Notes: a model not told the origin generated them from the sequence alone. Shown: positions 1 through 9,073, numbered from the stretch's first letter. The stretch: 53,888 nucleotides of DNA from Acidobacteriota bacterium (GCA_021778845.1 JAJYBU010000026.1:1-53888), one strand, 5' to 3'. Program-made: numbers and translations.

Positions 1-5
1 TGCTG

Positions 6-1592
6 ATGCCCGGCGAGGGGGCCATCAACATGGCCGCGCAGCAGCGCCTGGACATGGAGCGGCCCGACGAAGAAAAACGCTCCACAGGAATCCTCTCCAT
101 GCTCGCCGAGCGGTTCCGCGACAGCACGGCGACGACCGCGTCCAAGGGCCCAAACATTGTGGTGCTCCCGTTTGTAAATCTGGAGTCCAGCGACTCGCGC
201 CAGTTTTACGGCTACGCGCTCGCCGATGCATTGGCAGCCCGGCTCGCCAAAGTTCCTTCGCTCATCGTGCGCCCGTCGAGCGCGCTCATGGACGTTCCCA
301 CGCGTCAACTCGACCCCCTCAGCGTCGGCCGTAAGCTGATGGTGGACTTCGTGCTCGCCGGAAGTTTTCTGCGCTCCGACAAGGGCTTCGATCTGAACTG
401 GCAACTGCTGGACGTAGGCGGCCAGAGCGTGCGCACCGGCGGCGCCATCAGTGTTGCCAGCTTCGATCTCATCGCCGTGCAGACCGAGATCTGCGACGAG
501 GTCTTCGCGGAGTTGCATGGATTCGGCGGCCTGCAGGTCGGCCTCCCCGGACCGGCGAGCGTGACGTCGCTCGGCGATGCAGTGTCGGAGGAGTACCTGC
601 AGGCGCGCGCGTTGCTGTCGTCCTTCATGTCCAGGACCGGAAGCCGCGACGAACTCGATCGCGCGCGCGAGTTATTCGAGCGTGTCGTCAAGCGCGATCC
701 GAAGTATGCACCGGGATGGTCCGGCCTTGGCATTACGCAGTTGCAGTACGCGCGGCACGGGCTCGGCGGCCAGATGCATGTGCTCGAGGCGCGACGCTCC
801 TTCGATAAGGCGCTCGAGGGCGACCCCACCTCGGTCGAAGCGAATCTCTATCGCGTCTACATGCTGCTGAGCCGCGGTGAAAAAGAGAGCGCGCGGCATG
901 GCATCGAACGGCTGCTGCAGCAGGCCGCGAATGATTGGAACGTTCACCTGGTGGCTGGGCTCACGCTGCGCATCGACGGTTTATATGACGAGGCGCTGGA
1001 CCAGTTCAACACCTCGTTGCGCCTGAACCCCTCCAATGCCGCGGTGATCTATAACCACCGCGCGCGAGTGTACCAATATCAGAACCAGTTGGAACTCGCG
1101 AGCGATGAGATTGAGAAAGGGCTCACGCTCGAGCCGCGGCAGCCGCTCCTGCGGATCTCAAAGGGATACCAGCAGATGCGGCAGGGCCAACTGGCCCAGG
1201 CGATTGAGACGCTCGAGCAGGTGACGCGCGATGATTCAACCCTGCGCATCGTCTTCCCGACAATTGCCATGTGCTACGTGCAACTGGGCGACCGCAAGCG
1301 CGCGGCGGAGTTTGTGCTCGAAGAAACTCTCTCAGCCGCCGAAGCAGATAGCGAGATGGCCTACCGGCTGGCCACCTACTTTGCCGTCGAGGGCGATGCG
1401 TCCGAGGCACTGCATTGGCTGCGCCGCGCCATCTACCTCGGCAACGAGAACTACCCTTGGTTCAGCATCAATCCGCTGTGGCGCGGGATGGCCGACAATC
1501 CCGACCTCCAGCGAATCCTCGAAGACCTGAAGAAGAGCTTCAAGCGAAATCAGAAGAACTGGAAGCGGCTCTTATCGCAGGTGATGGGGTAA
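6..1592 (+). CDS. FlgO/TolB-like N-terminal domain plus TPR repeat protein (probably 5'-truncated)
   Basis: The protein of about 528 residues begins with a linker. At residues ~48-170 follows a domain starting NIVVLPFVNL and containing YGYALADALAARLAKV, the pattern of FlgO/TolB-N-like domains found in bacterial adenylate cyclases, CadC-like regulators and kinase-TPR proteins. The remainder (~195-510) is helical TPR repeats, with phrases such as AELYERVVKRDP-like and YDEALDQFNTSLRLNPSN. The reading frame is open to the left edge, so the true protein may carry a kinase or DNA-binding domain upstream; the ATG at 6 is only the first one visible. A scaffold or signalling role is inferred. It converges with the next gene, and a hairpin terminator lies between them. 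Confidence 0.7.
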   Translation: MPGEGAINMAAQQRLDMERPDEEKRSTGILSMLAERFRDSTATTASKGPNIVVLPFVNLESSDSRQFYGYALADALAARLAKVPSLIVRPSSALMDVPTRQLDPLSVGRKLMVDFVLAGSFLRSDKGFDLNWQLLDVGGQSVRTGGAISVASFDLIAVQTEICDEVFAELHGFGGLQVGLPGPASVTSLGDAVSEEYLQARALLSSFMSRTGSRDELDRARELFERVVKRDPKYAPGWSGLGITQLQYARHGLGGQMHVLEARRSFDKALEGDPTSVEANLYRVYMLLSRGEKESARHGIERLLQQAANDWNVHLVAGLTLRIDGLYDEALDQFNTSLRLNPSNAAVIYNHRARVYQYQNQLELASDEIEKGLTLEPRQPLLRISKGYQQMRQGQLAQAIETLEQVTRDDSTLRIVFPTIAMCYVQLGDRKRAAEFVLEETLSAAEADSEMAYRLATYFAVEGDASEALHWLRRAIYLGNENYPWFSINPLWRGMADNPDLQRILEDLKKSFKRNQKNWKRLLSQVMG

Positions 1593-1626
1593 GCCAGACA
1601 GTAGCCAGCAGCGCAGGACAAAGGCA

Positions 1627-1652
1627 AAGGCCCTCGAGCAATCGAGGGCCTT
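1627..1652. terminator. Bidirectional intrinsic terminator
   Basis: A perfect 11-bp stem (AAGGCCCTCGA / TCGAGGGCCTT) closes a GCAA tetraloop of the GNRA type and is followed by CATCTTT. It lies between the convergent TPR gene and the secreted-protein gene, so it can end both transcripts. Confidence 0.8.
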
Positions 1653-1673
1653 CATCTTTGAAATCGCCGCGAA

Positions 1674-2570
1674 CTAGTGCGAGGCGGGATTGAATTGCAG
1701 CGGTGTATTGAGGGTGAAGATAATCTCCGTGCCGGTGGAAAGTTCCTGTTGGCGATCGCGTCTCAGCCACCAGACTGTTGCCACTCCCGCTCCGACCCCT
1801 AAGCCGACCACCGCGCCCACACCACCACCAATCACAGCTCCTGCAACGACCGCACCGGTAGTGGTGAGTCCCACCGCGGCAGCCGTCTCTTTCGGGTGCG
1901 TGTTGCCCACAATCGTGCCTTCAGGATTGACGTGGGATGCCGCGTGATCGAGGTCGGTGACATCGGCGTGCAGCGCATACGTGGTGCCATCGGGCAGGCT
2001 CACCGAGTCAGGATGCAGGCGAATCGCTGCCGGGCCTCCAATGGCGTGGCCGCCGTGGATATGTGTGATGCGGCCATAGATCAGGCTTCCCGCAGGCAGC
2101 AGAACGACGCCATCGCGGGTGACGTCGGTTGAGAGCGCAGCCGTAAACCGCGTGCCCGCAGCCGTGGTCTCGGTGGAGATCGGCCGTTGCAGCGTGCCCT
2201 TAAGCGTGGTTCCGATCGGCAACGCATTGGGCCCAACCGCCGGCACATCCACCACGACGCCACTGTTCACATCGTTGGTCACGACCAGCGTCGGATCAAT
2301 CGGATTGGCTCTTGCGGTCTGCACTGGAGCGGTCGCCTCAACGGGATTGCGCTGATAAAGAACCGGCGCAGTCTGTATCTGCGTCGGCGTCGCGACTGCG
2401 GCGGTTGACGCGTGCGATGGAGGCACATAGTGCGACGTGTCAGCCGGTGGCGCAGTCTGCGTGTCGTCCAGTTCTTCAGGGTGCGAGGTCCCGCTCATCT
2501 GCGCGAAGAGCGGCGCGCCCGTGAGCAGAACCAGCGTGACGGTGGCGAGCGGGAGGGAGAGCTTCTTCAT
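1674..2570 (-). CDS. Secreted protein with TrbI/VirB10-like beta domain and glycine-rich membrane segment
   Basis: The 298-residue product starts with a clear signal peptide (MKKLSLPLATVTLVLLTGAPLFAQ) cleaved near residue 24. A Pro/Thr-rich stretch to about residue 115 follows. At about 118-230 comes a beta-rich domain with LPIGTTLKGTLQRPIST and VLLPAGSLIYGRITH, reminiscent of the C-terminal fold of TrbI/VirB10 proteins. Near 235-268 a Gly/Val/Ala-rich hydrophobic stretch ends in WWLRRDR and looks membrane-inserted. A Shine-Dalgarno-like TAGGAG precedes the ATG. There is no conjugation locus nearby, so it is more likely a stand-alone envelope protein. Its function is not known to me. Confidence 0.6.
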   Translation of the reverse strand: MKKLSLPLATVTLVLLTGAPLFAQMSGTSHPEELDDTQTAPPADTSHYVPPSHASTAAVATPTQIQTAPVLYQRNPVEATAPVQTARANPIDPTLVVTNDVNSGVVVDVPAVGPNALPIGTTLKGTLQRPISTETTAAGTRFTAALSTDVTRDGVVLLPAGSLIYGRITHIHGGHAIGGPAAIRLHPDSVSLPDGTTYALHADVTDLDHAASHVNPEGTIVGNTHPKETAAAVGLTTTGAVVAGAVIGGGVGAVVGLGVGAGVATVWWLRRDRQQELSTGTEIIFTLNTPLQFNPASH

Positions 2571-2715
2571 CGTGGTCGGCTCCTATCAAACTAGGGTGCA
2601 AAGGCACCTCTCAAAAGAATAGGCGCGGAAGCGCGTACGCAACGGGATTCGTGCGGCAACGCATCCCCGCAGTTAACCCACCAGTTAACAGGTAACACGG
2701 GGTGGATGGGATGGC

Positions 2716-3870
2716 CTAGTTTCGGGGATTGGCGGCGCTCTCACTGACGATCCGCTCGTAGTAGCGCTCATAGAGCGGAATGATCCGCGAGGCGCAAAAG
2801 TGATCCTGCGCAGTGCGGCGCGAGGCTGTGGACATGCGCTCCAGCAGCGCCGGGTCGCTGAGGATCGAGATCGCTCCTTCGGCCATGCTGTCCACATCGC
2901 CCACATCAAACAGCAGCCCATTGACGCCGTCATCGATCAGCTCAGGCACGCCACCGACGCGCGTCGCTACCGCCGGAACGCGGCAGGCCATCGACTCCAG
3001 CGCAGCGAGTCCGAACGACTCCATCTCGCTCGGCATGAGCATCAGGTCCGCCAGCGGAAGCAGCTCATTGACGTTCTCCTGCTTACCGACAAAATCAACG
3101 CGATCGGCGACCCCCAGGCGCAGAGCGAGAAACTCCGCCGCCGACCGGTCCGGCCCGTCGCCGATCATCAGCAGGCGCGCAGGCAAAACGCGGGCGACGC
3201 GAGCAAAGACCTCGATGACGTCGAGCACGCGCTTCACCGGCCGGAAGTTCGACAGATGCACAAGCAGTCGCTCGTCGGATTTCGCAAAGCGCGGGCGCTG
3301 CTGGGCGACCAACTCCGGGTTGCGAATATAGAAGTCGCAGTTCACGAAGTTGCGAATGACCTCAATCTCGCGTGTGATGCCCAGATTCTCGCGCGTGCGT
3401 TCGCGCAGGTGCGAGGAGATCGCCGTCACGCCGTCTGACTCGTCAATCCCGAAGCGCGTGATGGGCAGGTACGAGCGGTCGAGCCCGACCAGCGTAATAT
3501 CCGTACCGTGCAGCGTGGTGATGAACGGCAGATGCCGCCCGCGCGCAGCCAGCATCTGCCGCGCCAGCAGCGCACTCACCGAGTGCGGAATCGCATAGTG
3601 CACATGCAGCAGATCGAGCGAGTGCAGCTCCGCAACCTCGGCCATGCGGGTCGCAAGAGCCAGGTCGTACGGTGGGTACTCGAATAGCGGATAGTTCGAG
3701 ACCGGAACCTCGTGATAGCGGATGTTAGCGTCTCGCCCGGTCAGCCGGAACGGCTGCGAGTAGGTAATGAAATGAATCTCATGGCCTCGCACCGCCAGTT
3801 CAATGCCAAGTTCGGTGGCAACAACGCCGGAGCCACCATAAGTTGGATAGCAAGTAATCCCAATCTTCAT
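2716..3870 (-). CDS. bshA: N-acetyl-alpha-D-glucosaminyl L-malate synthase (BshA), GT4 glycosyltransferase
   Basis: BshA transfers GlcNAc from UDP-GlcNAc to L-malate, the first step of bacillithiol synthesis, in the cytoplasm. The 384-residue length is normal. The N-terminus MKIGITCYPTYGGSGVVATELG, then HFITYSQPFRL and LLHVHYAIPHSVSA, are characteristic of BshA rather than of generic GT4 enzymes. The C-terminal GT-B half carries the nucleotide-sugar signature ESFGLAALESMACRVPAVAT. It lies 33 nt downstream of a YdjC-family deacetylase gene on the same strand and is probably cotranscribed with it. The usual PIG-L/LmbE-type BshB deacetylase and BshC are not in this window. Confidence 0.9.
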   Translation of the reverse strand: MKIGITCYPTYGGSGVVATELGIELAVRGHEIHFITYSQPFRLTGRDANIRYHEVPVSNYPLFEYPPYDLALATRMAEVAELHSLDLLHVHYAIPHSVSALLARQMLAARGRHLPFITTLHGTDITLVGLDRSYLPITRFGIDESDGVTAISSHLRERTRENLGITREIEVIRNFVNCDFYIRNPELVAQQRPRFAKSDERLLVHLSNFRPVKRVLDVIEVFARVARVLPARLLMIGDGPDRSAAEFLALRLGVADRVDFVGKQENVNELLPLADLMLMPSEMESFGLAALESMACRVPAVATRVGGVPELIDDGVNGLLFDVGDVDSMAEGAISILSDPALLERMSTASRRTAQDHFCASRIIPLYERYYERIVSESAANPRN

Positions 3871-3903
3871 CTTGTTTCCGTTCTACCGATCATCATGGTG
3901 AGT

Positions 3904-4797
3904 CTACCTGCGCGACGAAACGTCCTCCGCTGCGTCTCTGTAGTTGATGAGTTGCGCGCGAGGAAGATGCGATTGTTCGGTGAAAGTCGTAGCGAACGCA
4001 TCAAGCAGCGCCGACCGTTCCACCTCGCGCGTCGAGCGCAGGCGTGTCGTAATCGCGTCAAGGTCGCCGTCGTTGTAACCCGGATGGCAGACCATCTCCC
4101 ACAGCCCGTCGGGCATCGCGTCGAGCATCGCGCGCAGTGTCGTGGCATTAAGCTGCCCCGTAGCCGAGATCCCAAGCGTTCCCTCGGTCGTAACCACTCT
4201 CCCCGATCGGATCTGCGGCAGCGCCAGAAATCGCGGCCGCAGATGCCGCAGGCTGCGCAGTTGCAGCCGCCGGAGCATCGGGCTCCGCCCCAGCGCAATG
4301 CTCCACGGCGGCTCAAAGGGATTGCGGATCGCAGCGATTCCTGCCCGTTCCGCCACCGCCAGCAGCGGCCTCGCCACCCCAGGAAGAATGTGCGTGTGCT
4401 TGTGTGTATCGAGGTGCGTGACCGCAACGCCATGCTGCTGAATGCGCTCGATCTGCGCCGTGGCCTCGCGGGCAATCTCGGCTTCGCTGATCCTCCCGGC
4501 AAAGGCAGCCACAAAAAAATCCCGCAACGACGGCCGGAAGTTCCTGCCATCGCGACCCAGCAGCGTTGGGATCGTCTCCGGCGGCGACACCGGCACGCCG
4601 TCGGTCAGCACCACATGGCAGCCGACACCGAGCGTCGGATGCGCATGAGCAATCCGAATCGCATCATCGAACGCAGCGCCGCTGGCCATCAGCGTCGCCG
4701 AGTGGAGTGCCCCGGCCGCATGCAACTCCGCGATCGCCCGGTTGATGCCGCAGGTGAGACCAAAGTCGTCGGCATTGACGATGACGCGCGCACGCAT
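3904..4797 (-). CDS. YdjC/ChbG-family carbohydrate deacetylase (HpnK-like)
   Basis: The 297-residue product has the family signatures: N-terminal VNADDFGLTCGINRAI (metal-binding Asp pair), GVGCHVVLTDG, and the histidine motif THLDTHKHTHILPG. Members are metal-dependent deacetylases of acetylated amino sugars (ChbG on chitin disaccharide; HpnK near hopanoid genes). Here the gene directly precedes bshA, whose product GlcNAc-malate must be deacetylated; a role there is only an inference from position. A TAGAAT -10-like box sits 6 nt before the start codon, suggesting a leaderless or nearly leaderless mRNA. It is divergent from ccmF. Confidence 0.8.
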   Translation of the reverse strand: MRARVIVNADDFGLTCGINRAIAELHAAGALHSATLMASGAAFDDAIRIAHAHPTLGVGCHVVLTDGVPVSPPETIPTLLGRDGRNFRPSLRDFFVAAFAGRISEAEIAREATAQIERIQQHGVAVTHLDTHKHTHILPGVARPLLAVAERAGIAAIRNPFEPPWSIALGRSPMLRRLQLRSLRHLRPRFLALPQIRSGRVVTTEGTLGISATGQLNATTLRAMLDAMPDGLWEMVCHPGYNDGDLDAITTRLRSTREVERSALLDAFATTFTEQSHLPRAQLINYRDAAEDVSSRR

Positions 4798-4803
4798 CCT
4801 CCG

Positions 4804-4809
4804 ATTCTA
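4804..4809 (-). promoter_or_regulatory. -10 box directly before the ydjC-like start codon
   Basis: On the minus strand TAGAAT is followed by 6 nt (CGGAGG) and then ATG. The spacing would put transcription start at or next to the initiation codon. CGGAGG could alternatively be a Shine-Dalgarno if transcription begins further upstream. Confidence 0.4.
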
Positions 4810-4857
4810 TCGGGGCGCTCCCGTCAGTCGCTCCCGAATCGCTCAACGCTCCCATTT

Positions 4858-4871
4858 GTGACGACAGTCAC
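4858..4871. promoter_or_regulatory. Palindrome GTGAC-N4-GTCAC between divergent genes
   Basis: A perfect 5-bp inverted repeat separated by GACA lies in the intergenic space between the divergent ydjC-like gene and ccmF. It has the size of a small dimeric-regulator operator, but no regulator can be assigned. Confidence 0.25.
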
Positions 4872-4986
4872 GGGCTATCCTCTGCTAAACCCCTATCCTG
4901 TCACTGGGCTTGTTTGGCATTTCATGCAGTCTGCTCCACGCGTGCCTCGATTCTGAGAGAATAGTCCCTGAAGGAAGTGTCCACGA

Positions 4987-7125
4987 ATGTCTCACCCCAT
5001 GCCGTTCTTCGGCAGCGTCTCCCTCCTCCTGGCACTGGTACTGTCCGTCTACACGCTTCTGGCGGGCACCCTTTCGCTGTGGGCCATCGCTCGCGGCCGA
5101 GCCTTGGCTGTCGCCCCCGAACGCATCCGTGAGACCGCCCGCCGCGCCGGCGTGGCCAGCTTCATCGCCGTCTCGTCCGCTGCCTTCGCCCTGATCTGGG
5201 CCTTCTTCACAAACGACTTCTCCGTCGACTACGTCCTCCACCACAGCAGCATCGCCCTTCCCGGGTTCTACAAGTTCTCCTCCATCTGGGCGGGCCAGGA
5301 GGGCTCGCTGTTGCTCTGGGCCTGGCTCCTCGCCGCCTACGGCTTCGTCCTCCGCCTCCGCCACAAATCCGACATCACCCTCCACGCCTACGCCTCCACC
5401 ATCCTCTCGGCCGTGCAGGTCTTCTTCCTTCTCCTCGTGGTCTTCGTCGCGCAGCCCTTCGCCATCGTTCCCGGCGGCATCGGGCCCTCAGATGGCTTCG
5501 GACTCAATCCCCTCCTCCAGTACGCCGAGATGGTCATTCACCCGCCCATGCTCTACCTCGGCTACGTCGGCTTCGCGGTCCCCTTCGCCTTCGCTCTCGG
5601 CGCCCTCATGATGCGCTACCCCGGTGAGAAGTGGATTGCCATCACCCGCCGCTGGACCATGGTCGCCTGGCTCTTCCTCACCTGCGGCATCATCCTCGGC
5701 ATGCATTGGGCTTACGCTGTGCTCGGCTGGGGCGGCTACTGGGGCTGGGACCCGGTCGAAAACGCCTCGCTCATGCCCTGGCTCACCGGCACTGCTTTCC
5801 TCCATTCCGTCATGATGCAGGAGAAGCGCGGCATGATGAAGGCCTGGAACGTCTGGCTCATCTTCATCACCTTCATCCTCACCATCCTCGGAACGCTGCT
5901 CACGCGCTCCGGCCTGGTCAGTTCGGTCCACGCCTTTGCGGAGAGCTCCATTGGCACCTGGTTCGTCTGGTTCCTGGTCCTGGTCCTCGCCGTCTGCCTC
6001 TTCACCTTCCTCTATAACCGCGACCACCTCCGCGCCGAAAACCACCTCGAGTCGCTGGTCTCCCGCGAGAGTTCCTTCCTCTTCAACAACCTCGTCCTTC
6101 TCGCCGCCTGCTTCACCGTTCTCTGGGGAACCCTCTTCCCCGTGCTCTCCGAGTTCGTTCAAGGCTCGAAGGTCACCATGGGCGCGCCCTTCTACAACCG
6201 CGTCTCCGTTCCCATCGGACTCTTCCTTCTCTTCCTCACCGGCGTCGGCCCGCTGCTGGCGTGGCGTTCCACCTCGCTCCGCGCCATCCGCCGCAACTTC
6301 GTCCTTCCCTGCATCGCAATTATCGTCACCACCATCGTGCTGATGATCGCAGGCGTCCGTCCCTGGTCCGCCGACGTCCAGGCCGATGGCTCCGTCGTCT
6401 CCAACATCTACGCACTGGTCTGCATCTCGCTCGGCGTCGGCGTCATCACGGCCATCCTCGCCGAGTTCCTTCGCGGCGCACACGTCGTCAGCACCCAGAC
6501 CGGCAAGAACCTCGTCGAGTCCACCGTCCTTCTCACCCGCCGCAACACCCGGCGTTACGGCGGTTATCTCATCCACTTCGGCGTCGTCATCATGTTCATC
6601 GGTCTGGCCGGCTCCGCCTTCAACCAGTCCAAGGAATCCGAGATGAGCTTCGGCGACTCCATCAGCCTTGATGGCTACAAGATCGTCTGCCAAAGCTACT
6701 CCGAGGACTCCAACCCCAACTACGACTCGCAGTTCGCGCTCCTCGACGTCTACCACAACGGTAGCAAGATCACCCGCCTCGCCCCTGAGCGCCGCGTCTA
6801 CTTCGTCAACACCGATCACGCCCAACCCTCCACCATCGTCGCCATTCACTCCACCCTGGCGAACGACCTCTATGTCGTCTTCGAGGGCACCAACCCGGAC
6901 AACGACCGTCCCATCATCAAGTTCTTCATCAACCCGCTCGTGAACTGGATCTGGGTCGGCGTCGTCATCGTGATCTTCGGGACCTTCATCGCCCTGGTCC
7001 CTCCGCTAAAACCCTCCACCCGCCGCGTCGAAGTCCCCGAACCGCTCTTACCCAATGCGGTTCTTGGCGGAGGCCTCACCCGTGGCACCATTCCCATGAA
7101 CGCCCCCGAGGGGCCCCATGTATAA
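4987..7125 (+). CDS. ccmF: Cytochrome c-type biogenesis protein CcmF (heme lyase component)
   Basis: CcmF is the integral-membrane part of the System I heme lyase that ligates heme to apocytochrome c in the periplasm. The 712-residue protein has many membrane helices and the conserved tryptophan-rich WWD region GWGGYWGWDPVENASLMPWL at ~247-266. MMKAWNVWLIFITF and a TRSGLVSSVHAFAES motif follow, all diagnostic of CcmF. The C-terminal periplasmic domain precedes a last helix near residue 655. AAGGAAG lies about 8 nt before the ATG. Its stop overlaps the ccmH start by 8 nt, so the two are cotranslated. The other ccm genes are not in the window. Confidence 0.93.
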   Translation: MSHPMPFFGSVSLLLALVLSVYTLLAGTLSLWAIARGRALAVAPERIRETARRAGVASFIAVSSAAFALIWAFFTNDFSVDYVLHHSSIALPGFYKFSSIWAGQEGSLLLWAWLLAAYGFVLRLRHKSDITLHAYASTILSAVQVFFLLLVVFVAQPFAIVPGGIGPSDGFGLNPLLQYAEMVIHPPMLYLGYVGFAVPFAFALGALMMRYPGEKWIAITRRWTMVAWLFLTCGIILGMHWAYAVLGWGGYWGWDPVENASLMPWLTGTAFLHSVMMQEKRGMMKAWNVWLIFITFILTILGTLLTRSGLVSSVHAFAESSIGTWFVWFLVLVLAVCLFTFLYNRDHLRAENHLESLVSRESSFLFNNLVLLAACFTVLWGTLFPVLSEFVQGSKVTMGAPFYNRVSVPIGLFLLFLTGVGPLLAWRSTSLRAIRRNFVLPCIAIIVTTIVLMIAGVRPWSADVQADGSVVSNIYALVCISLGVGVITAILAEFLRGAHVVSTQTGKNLVESTVLLTRRNTRRYGGYLIHFGVVIMFIGLAGSAFNQSKESEMSFGDSISLDGYKIVCQSYSEDSNPNYDSQFALLDVYHNGSKITRLAPERRVYFVNTDHAQPSTIVAIHSTLANDLYVVFEGTNPDNDRPIIKFFINPLVNWIWVGVVIVIFGTFIALVPPLKPSTRRVEVPEPLLPNAVLGGGLTRGTIPMNAPEGPHV

Positions 7126-7588
7126 GCGCGCCGCCCAACTCATCCTCGTCGTCGTTGTCGCCTTCACCATGCTCGGTGCCAGCTCCCCCTCCAGCCGCTT
7201 CGAGCGCCTCGGCCACGACCTCATGTGCACCTGCGGCTGCGCCGAGATCCTGCTCGAGTGCAACCACGTCGGCTGCACCAGCTCCACCGCAGAGATCGCC
7301 GACCTCCATGCCCAGATGGATGCAGGCGCCTCCGACGCTGAAATCTTCAAGTTCTTCACCGTCAAGTACGGGCCCACGGTCCTGGCCGAACCCGTACGCG
7401 GCGGCTTTGACGACGTAGCCTGGATCGGCCCCTTCGCCTTCCTCCTGCTCGGCATCGCGCTGGTCCTGCTGCTCCTCCGTTACTGGAAGCGCCGCCACGA
7501 CCGCCTGGGCTCCAGCCCCGACGCCCCCGTCCCCGACGCCGAAGCCCTCCGCGAGCGCATCCGCAACGAAACCAAATACGGCGAGTAG
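7118..7588 (+). CDS. ccmH: CcmH/CycL-type cytochrome c maturation protein with variant cysteine motif
   Basis: The 156-residue protein has an N-terminal signal/anchor helix, a short periplasmic cysteine domain (HDLMCTCGCAEILLECNH, residues ~34-51), the typical FFTVKYGPTVLAEP helix region and a membrane helix near 108-128 followed by a basic tail. CcmH reduces the apocytochrome CXXCH cysteines for heme ligation. The usual motif is RCxxC; here Cys37, Cys39 and Cys41 form CxCxC with additional cysteines downstream, a variant. It overlaps ccmF and clearly belongs to the same operon. Confidence 0.85.
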   Translation: MYKRAAQLILVVVVAFTMLGASSPSSRFERLGHDLMCTCGCAEILLECNHVGCTSSTAEIADLHAQMDAGASDAEIFKFFTVKYGPTVLAEPVRGGFDDVAWIGPFAFLLLGIALVLLLLRYWKRRHDRLGSSPDAPVPDAEALRERIRNETKYGE

Positions 7589-7624
7589 TTTTTCCGCTAC
7601 ACTCTATCCACTACCCTCTGCCTC

Positions 7625-8200
7625 ATGACCCGCCTCGAACTCCTCACCATCGTTGTAGGCCGAGCCCGCGCCAACGGCTTCGAGTTTCGCCGCTGGTACA
7701 CCACCCGCCTCGGCCTCCCCTGGATAAGCGCCGAAGCCGCACTCACCCTCCTCGACCAGCAACGCCGCTACTACGCCCTGCTCTTCTCCCACGACTTTGC
7801 CAACGCCTTCTGGAAGGCTGGCGAGGAGATCACCTTCAGCGTCCCAGCCCAGACCTTCAAGCGCCCCTCCCCCGACGGCACCATCAAGACGGTCGAGCGC
7901 AGCGCCTACATCCGCCGCTCCGCCCGCCGCGACGCCTGGCGCTACCACCTCCGCGAGATGGCCCTCTCCGAAGAGCCGCTCCGTTACCTGCGCAAGTACC
8001 TCAACGTGGAAGAAGACCTCACCGAAGAGATCGCCGCCGCCACCGCCGACGACACGCCCAATCCCAAGTCCTCAAAATCCCCCCGCACCAAAGCCGCAGC
8101 CAAATCCACGTCCAAGCCCGCCAAAACCGGCCGCACCAAGCCGCTCCCCCGCCCGCTCCCCACCGGGCCGCCAGCCTTCCTCACCCGGCCCTTCAAGTAG
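7625..8200 (+). CDS. Conserved hypothetical protein with basic C-terminal tail
   Basis: The 191-residue protein is not a family I recognise. Residues 1-~135 look like a folded, aromatic and arginine-rich domain (EFRRWYTTRLGLPW, RRYYALLFSHDFANAFW, AWRYHLREMALSEEPLRYL). Residues ~140-191 are a low-complexity Lys/Pro/Ala/Ser tail of histone H1 type, which suggests nucleic-acid binding (inference). It starts 36 nt after ccmH, and a TACACT box lies 21 nt upstream of its ATG, so it may have its own promoter. Confidence 0.6.
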   Translation: MTRLELLTIVVGRARANGFEFRRWYTTRLGLPWISAEAALTLLDQQRRYYALLFSHDFANAFWKAGEEITFSVPAQTFKRPSPDGTIKTVERSAYIRRSARRDAWRYHLREMALSEEPLRYLRKYLNVEEDLTEEIAAATADDTPNPKSSKSPRTKAAAKSTSKPAKTGRTKPLPRPLPTGPPAFLTRPFK

Positions 8201-8206
8201 CTGCCC

Positions 8207-9073
8207 CTACAGTGAGCCTGCGGTCATCTGCTTCAGCGCCGATTCCGCGACCTTCCGCACCTTCGGCACCGGGTCCATCGACAGGCACTTCTTATACTCC
8301 TTCTCCGCTTCATCCAGCTTACCCAGCCGCCGCGCCGCCTCGGCCACAGCCAGATGCGCCGCCGCATCGTCATCGGCCAGCGACACCGCATCGGTAGCCC
8401 GCTCATACGCTCCCCGGTAGTCGCCCGTCGTCTGGTAGAACGACGCCACCCTCAAATCCTCCGCCTCGCGCTGGTCCATCGTCTGGTGGAAGTCAATTCC
8501 CTTCTTCTTCCGCGCCGCCCTGCGAGCCTCCGCCGCCCTGGCCGCCGGGTCCGTATCCCCCAGCGGTCCAGCCGTGGGGTCGTCCCCCGAGTTGTCACTC
8601 GAACTACTCCCCGAGCTCCCCGCATCCTGCAGCGGCCCGCCACTCGACGAAGACGCTGGCGCCCCGCCACCGCCGCCCTTGGCACTCCCCCCCGAGTCTG
8701 ACTCCGGGAACGGAAACTTGTCCGCCGCACCCGAACTCCCCGCAGCCTTCTGTCCCGTCGCCGCACCCGGAGCGCCCGGCGTTACCGCAGGCGTCTGCCC
8801 CGGGAACGGAAAGCTCTTCGCCGGGCTGCTCGCGGGCGCAGGAGCTACAGGATTCGTTGCAGGCGCCGCCGTCCCGGGCTTGGTCGTATCACCCTTCGCC
8901 GCAGCACTCTTCGCCTCATCTGGAGGCTGGCAATCCGGCCAGAACACCGTCTTACCCGTCTTCTCATCGGTAAACGTACAGCCACCCTGCGCCCGCGCCG
9001 CATGCGCCGCCAGCATCAGCCCCAGCCCGACACTCACCAAACCCAATCGTCCCAACACCCGCATCAACCGCAT
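8207..9073 (-). CDS. Secreted TPR protein with long low-complexity linker
   Basis: The 288-residue product begins with a signal peptide (MRLMRVLGRLGLVSVGLGLM then AAHAARAQ). A short domain GGCTFTDEKTGKTVFWPDC with two cysteines follows, then a disordered Ala/Pro/Gly/Ser-rich stretch (~45-175). A C-terminal TPR pair (~190-280) contains DYRGAYERATDAVSLADDD and LDEAEKEYKKCLSMDP. I chose the ATG at 9073 because it starts the signal peptide and has GGGG before it; a GTG 18 nt upstream is in frame. It is convergent with the preceding gene, only 6 nt between stops. A role in envelope protein assembly is a guess. Confidence 0.65.
   Translation of the reverse strand: MRLMRVLGRLGLVSVGLGLMLAAHAARAQGGCTFTDEKTGKTVFWPDCQPPDEAKSAAAKGDTTKPGTAAPATNPVAPAPASSPAKSFPFPGQTPAVTPGAPGAATGQKAAGSSGAADKFPFPESDSGGSAKGGGGGAPASSSSGGPLQDAGSSGSSSSDNSGDDPTAGPLGDTDPAARAAEARRAARKKKGIDFHQTMDQREAEDLRVASFYQTTGDYRGAYERATDAVSLADDDAAAHLAVAEAARRLGKLDEAEKEYKKCLSMDPVPKVRKVAESALKQMTAGSL

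Noticed and set aside
3712..4956. Plus-strand frame of 414 codons across the bshA start and the ydjC-like gene
   Set aside because: Arg/Pro/His-rich antisense artefact of two recognised minus-strand genes.
5488..6849. Long minus-strand frame of about 453 codons opposite ccmF
   Set aside because: Its Asp/Glu/Gly-rich product is the mirror of GC-rich third positions in ccmF, which is clearly the real gene.
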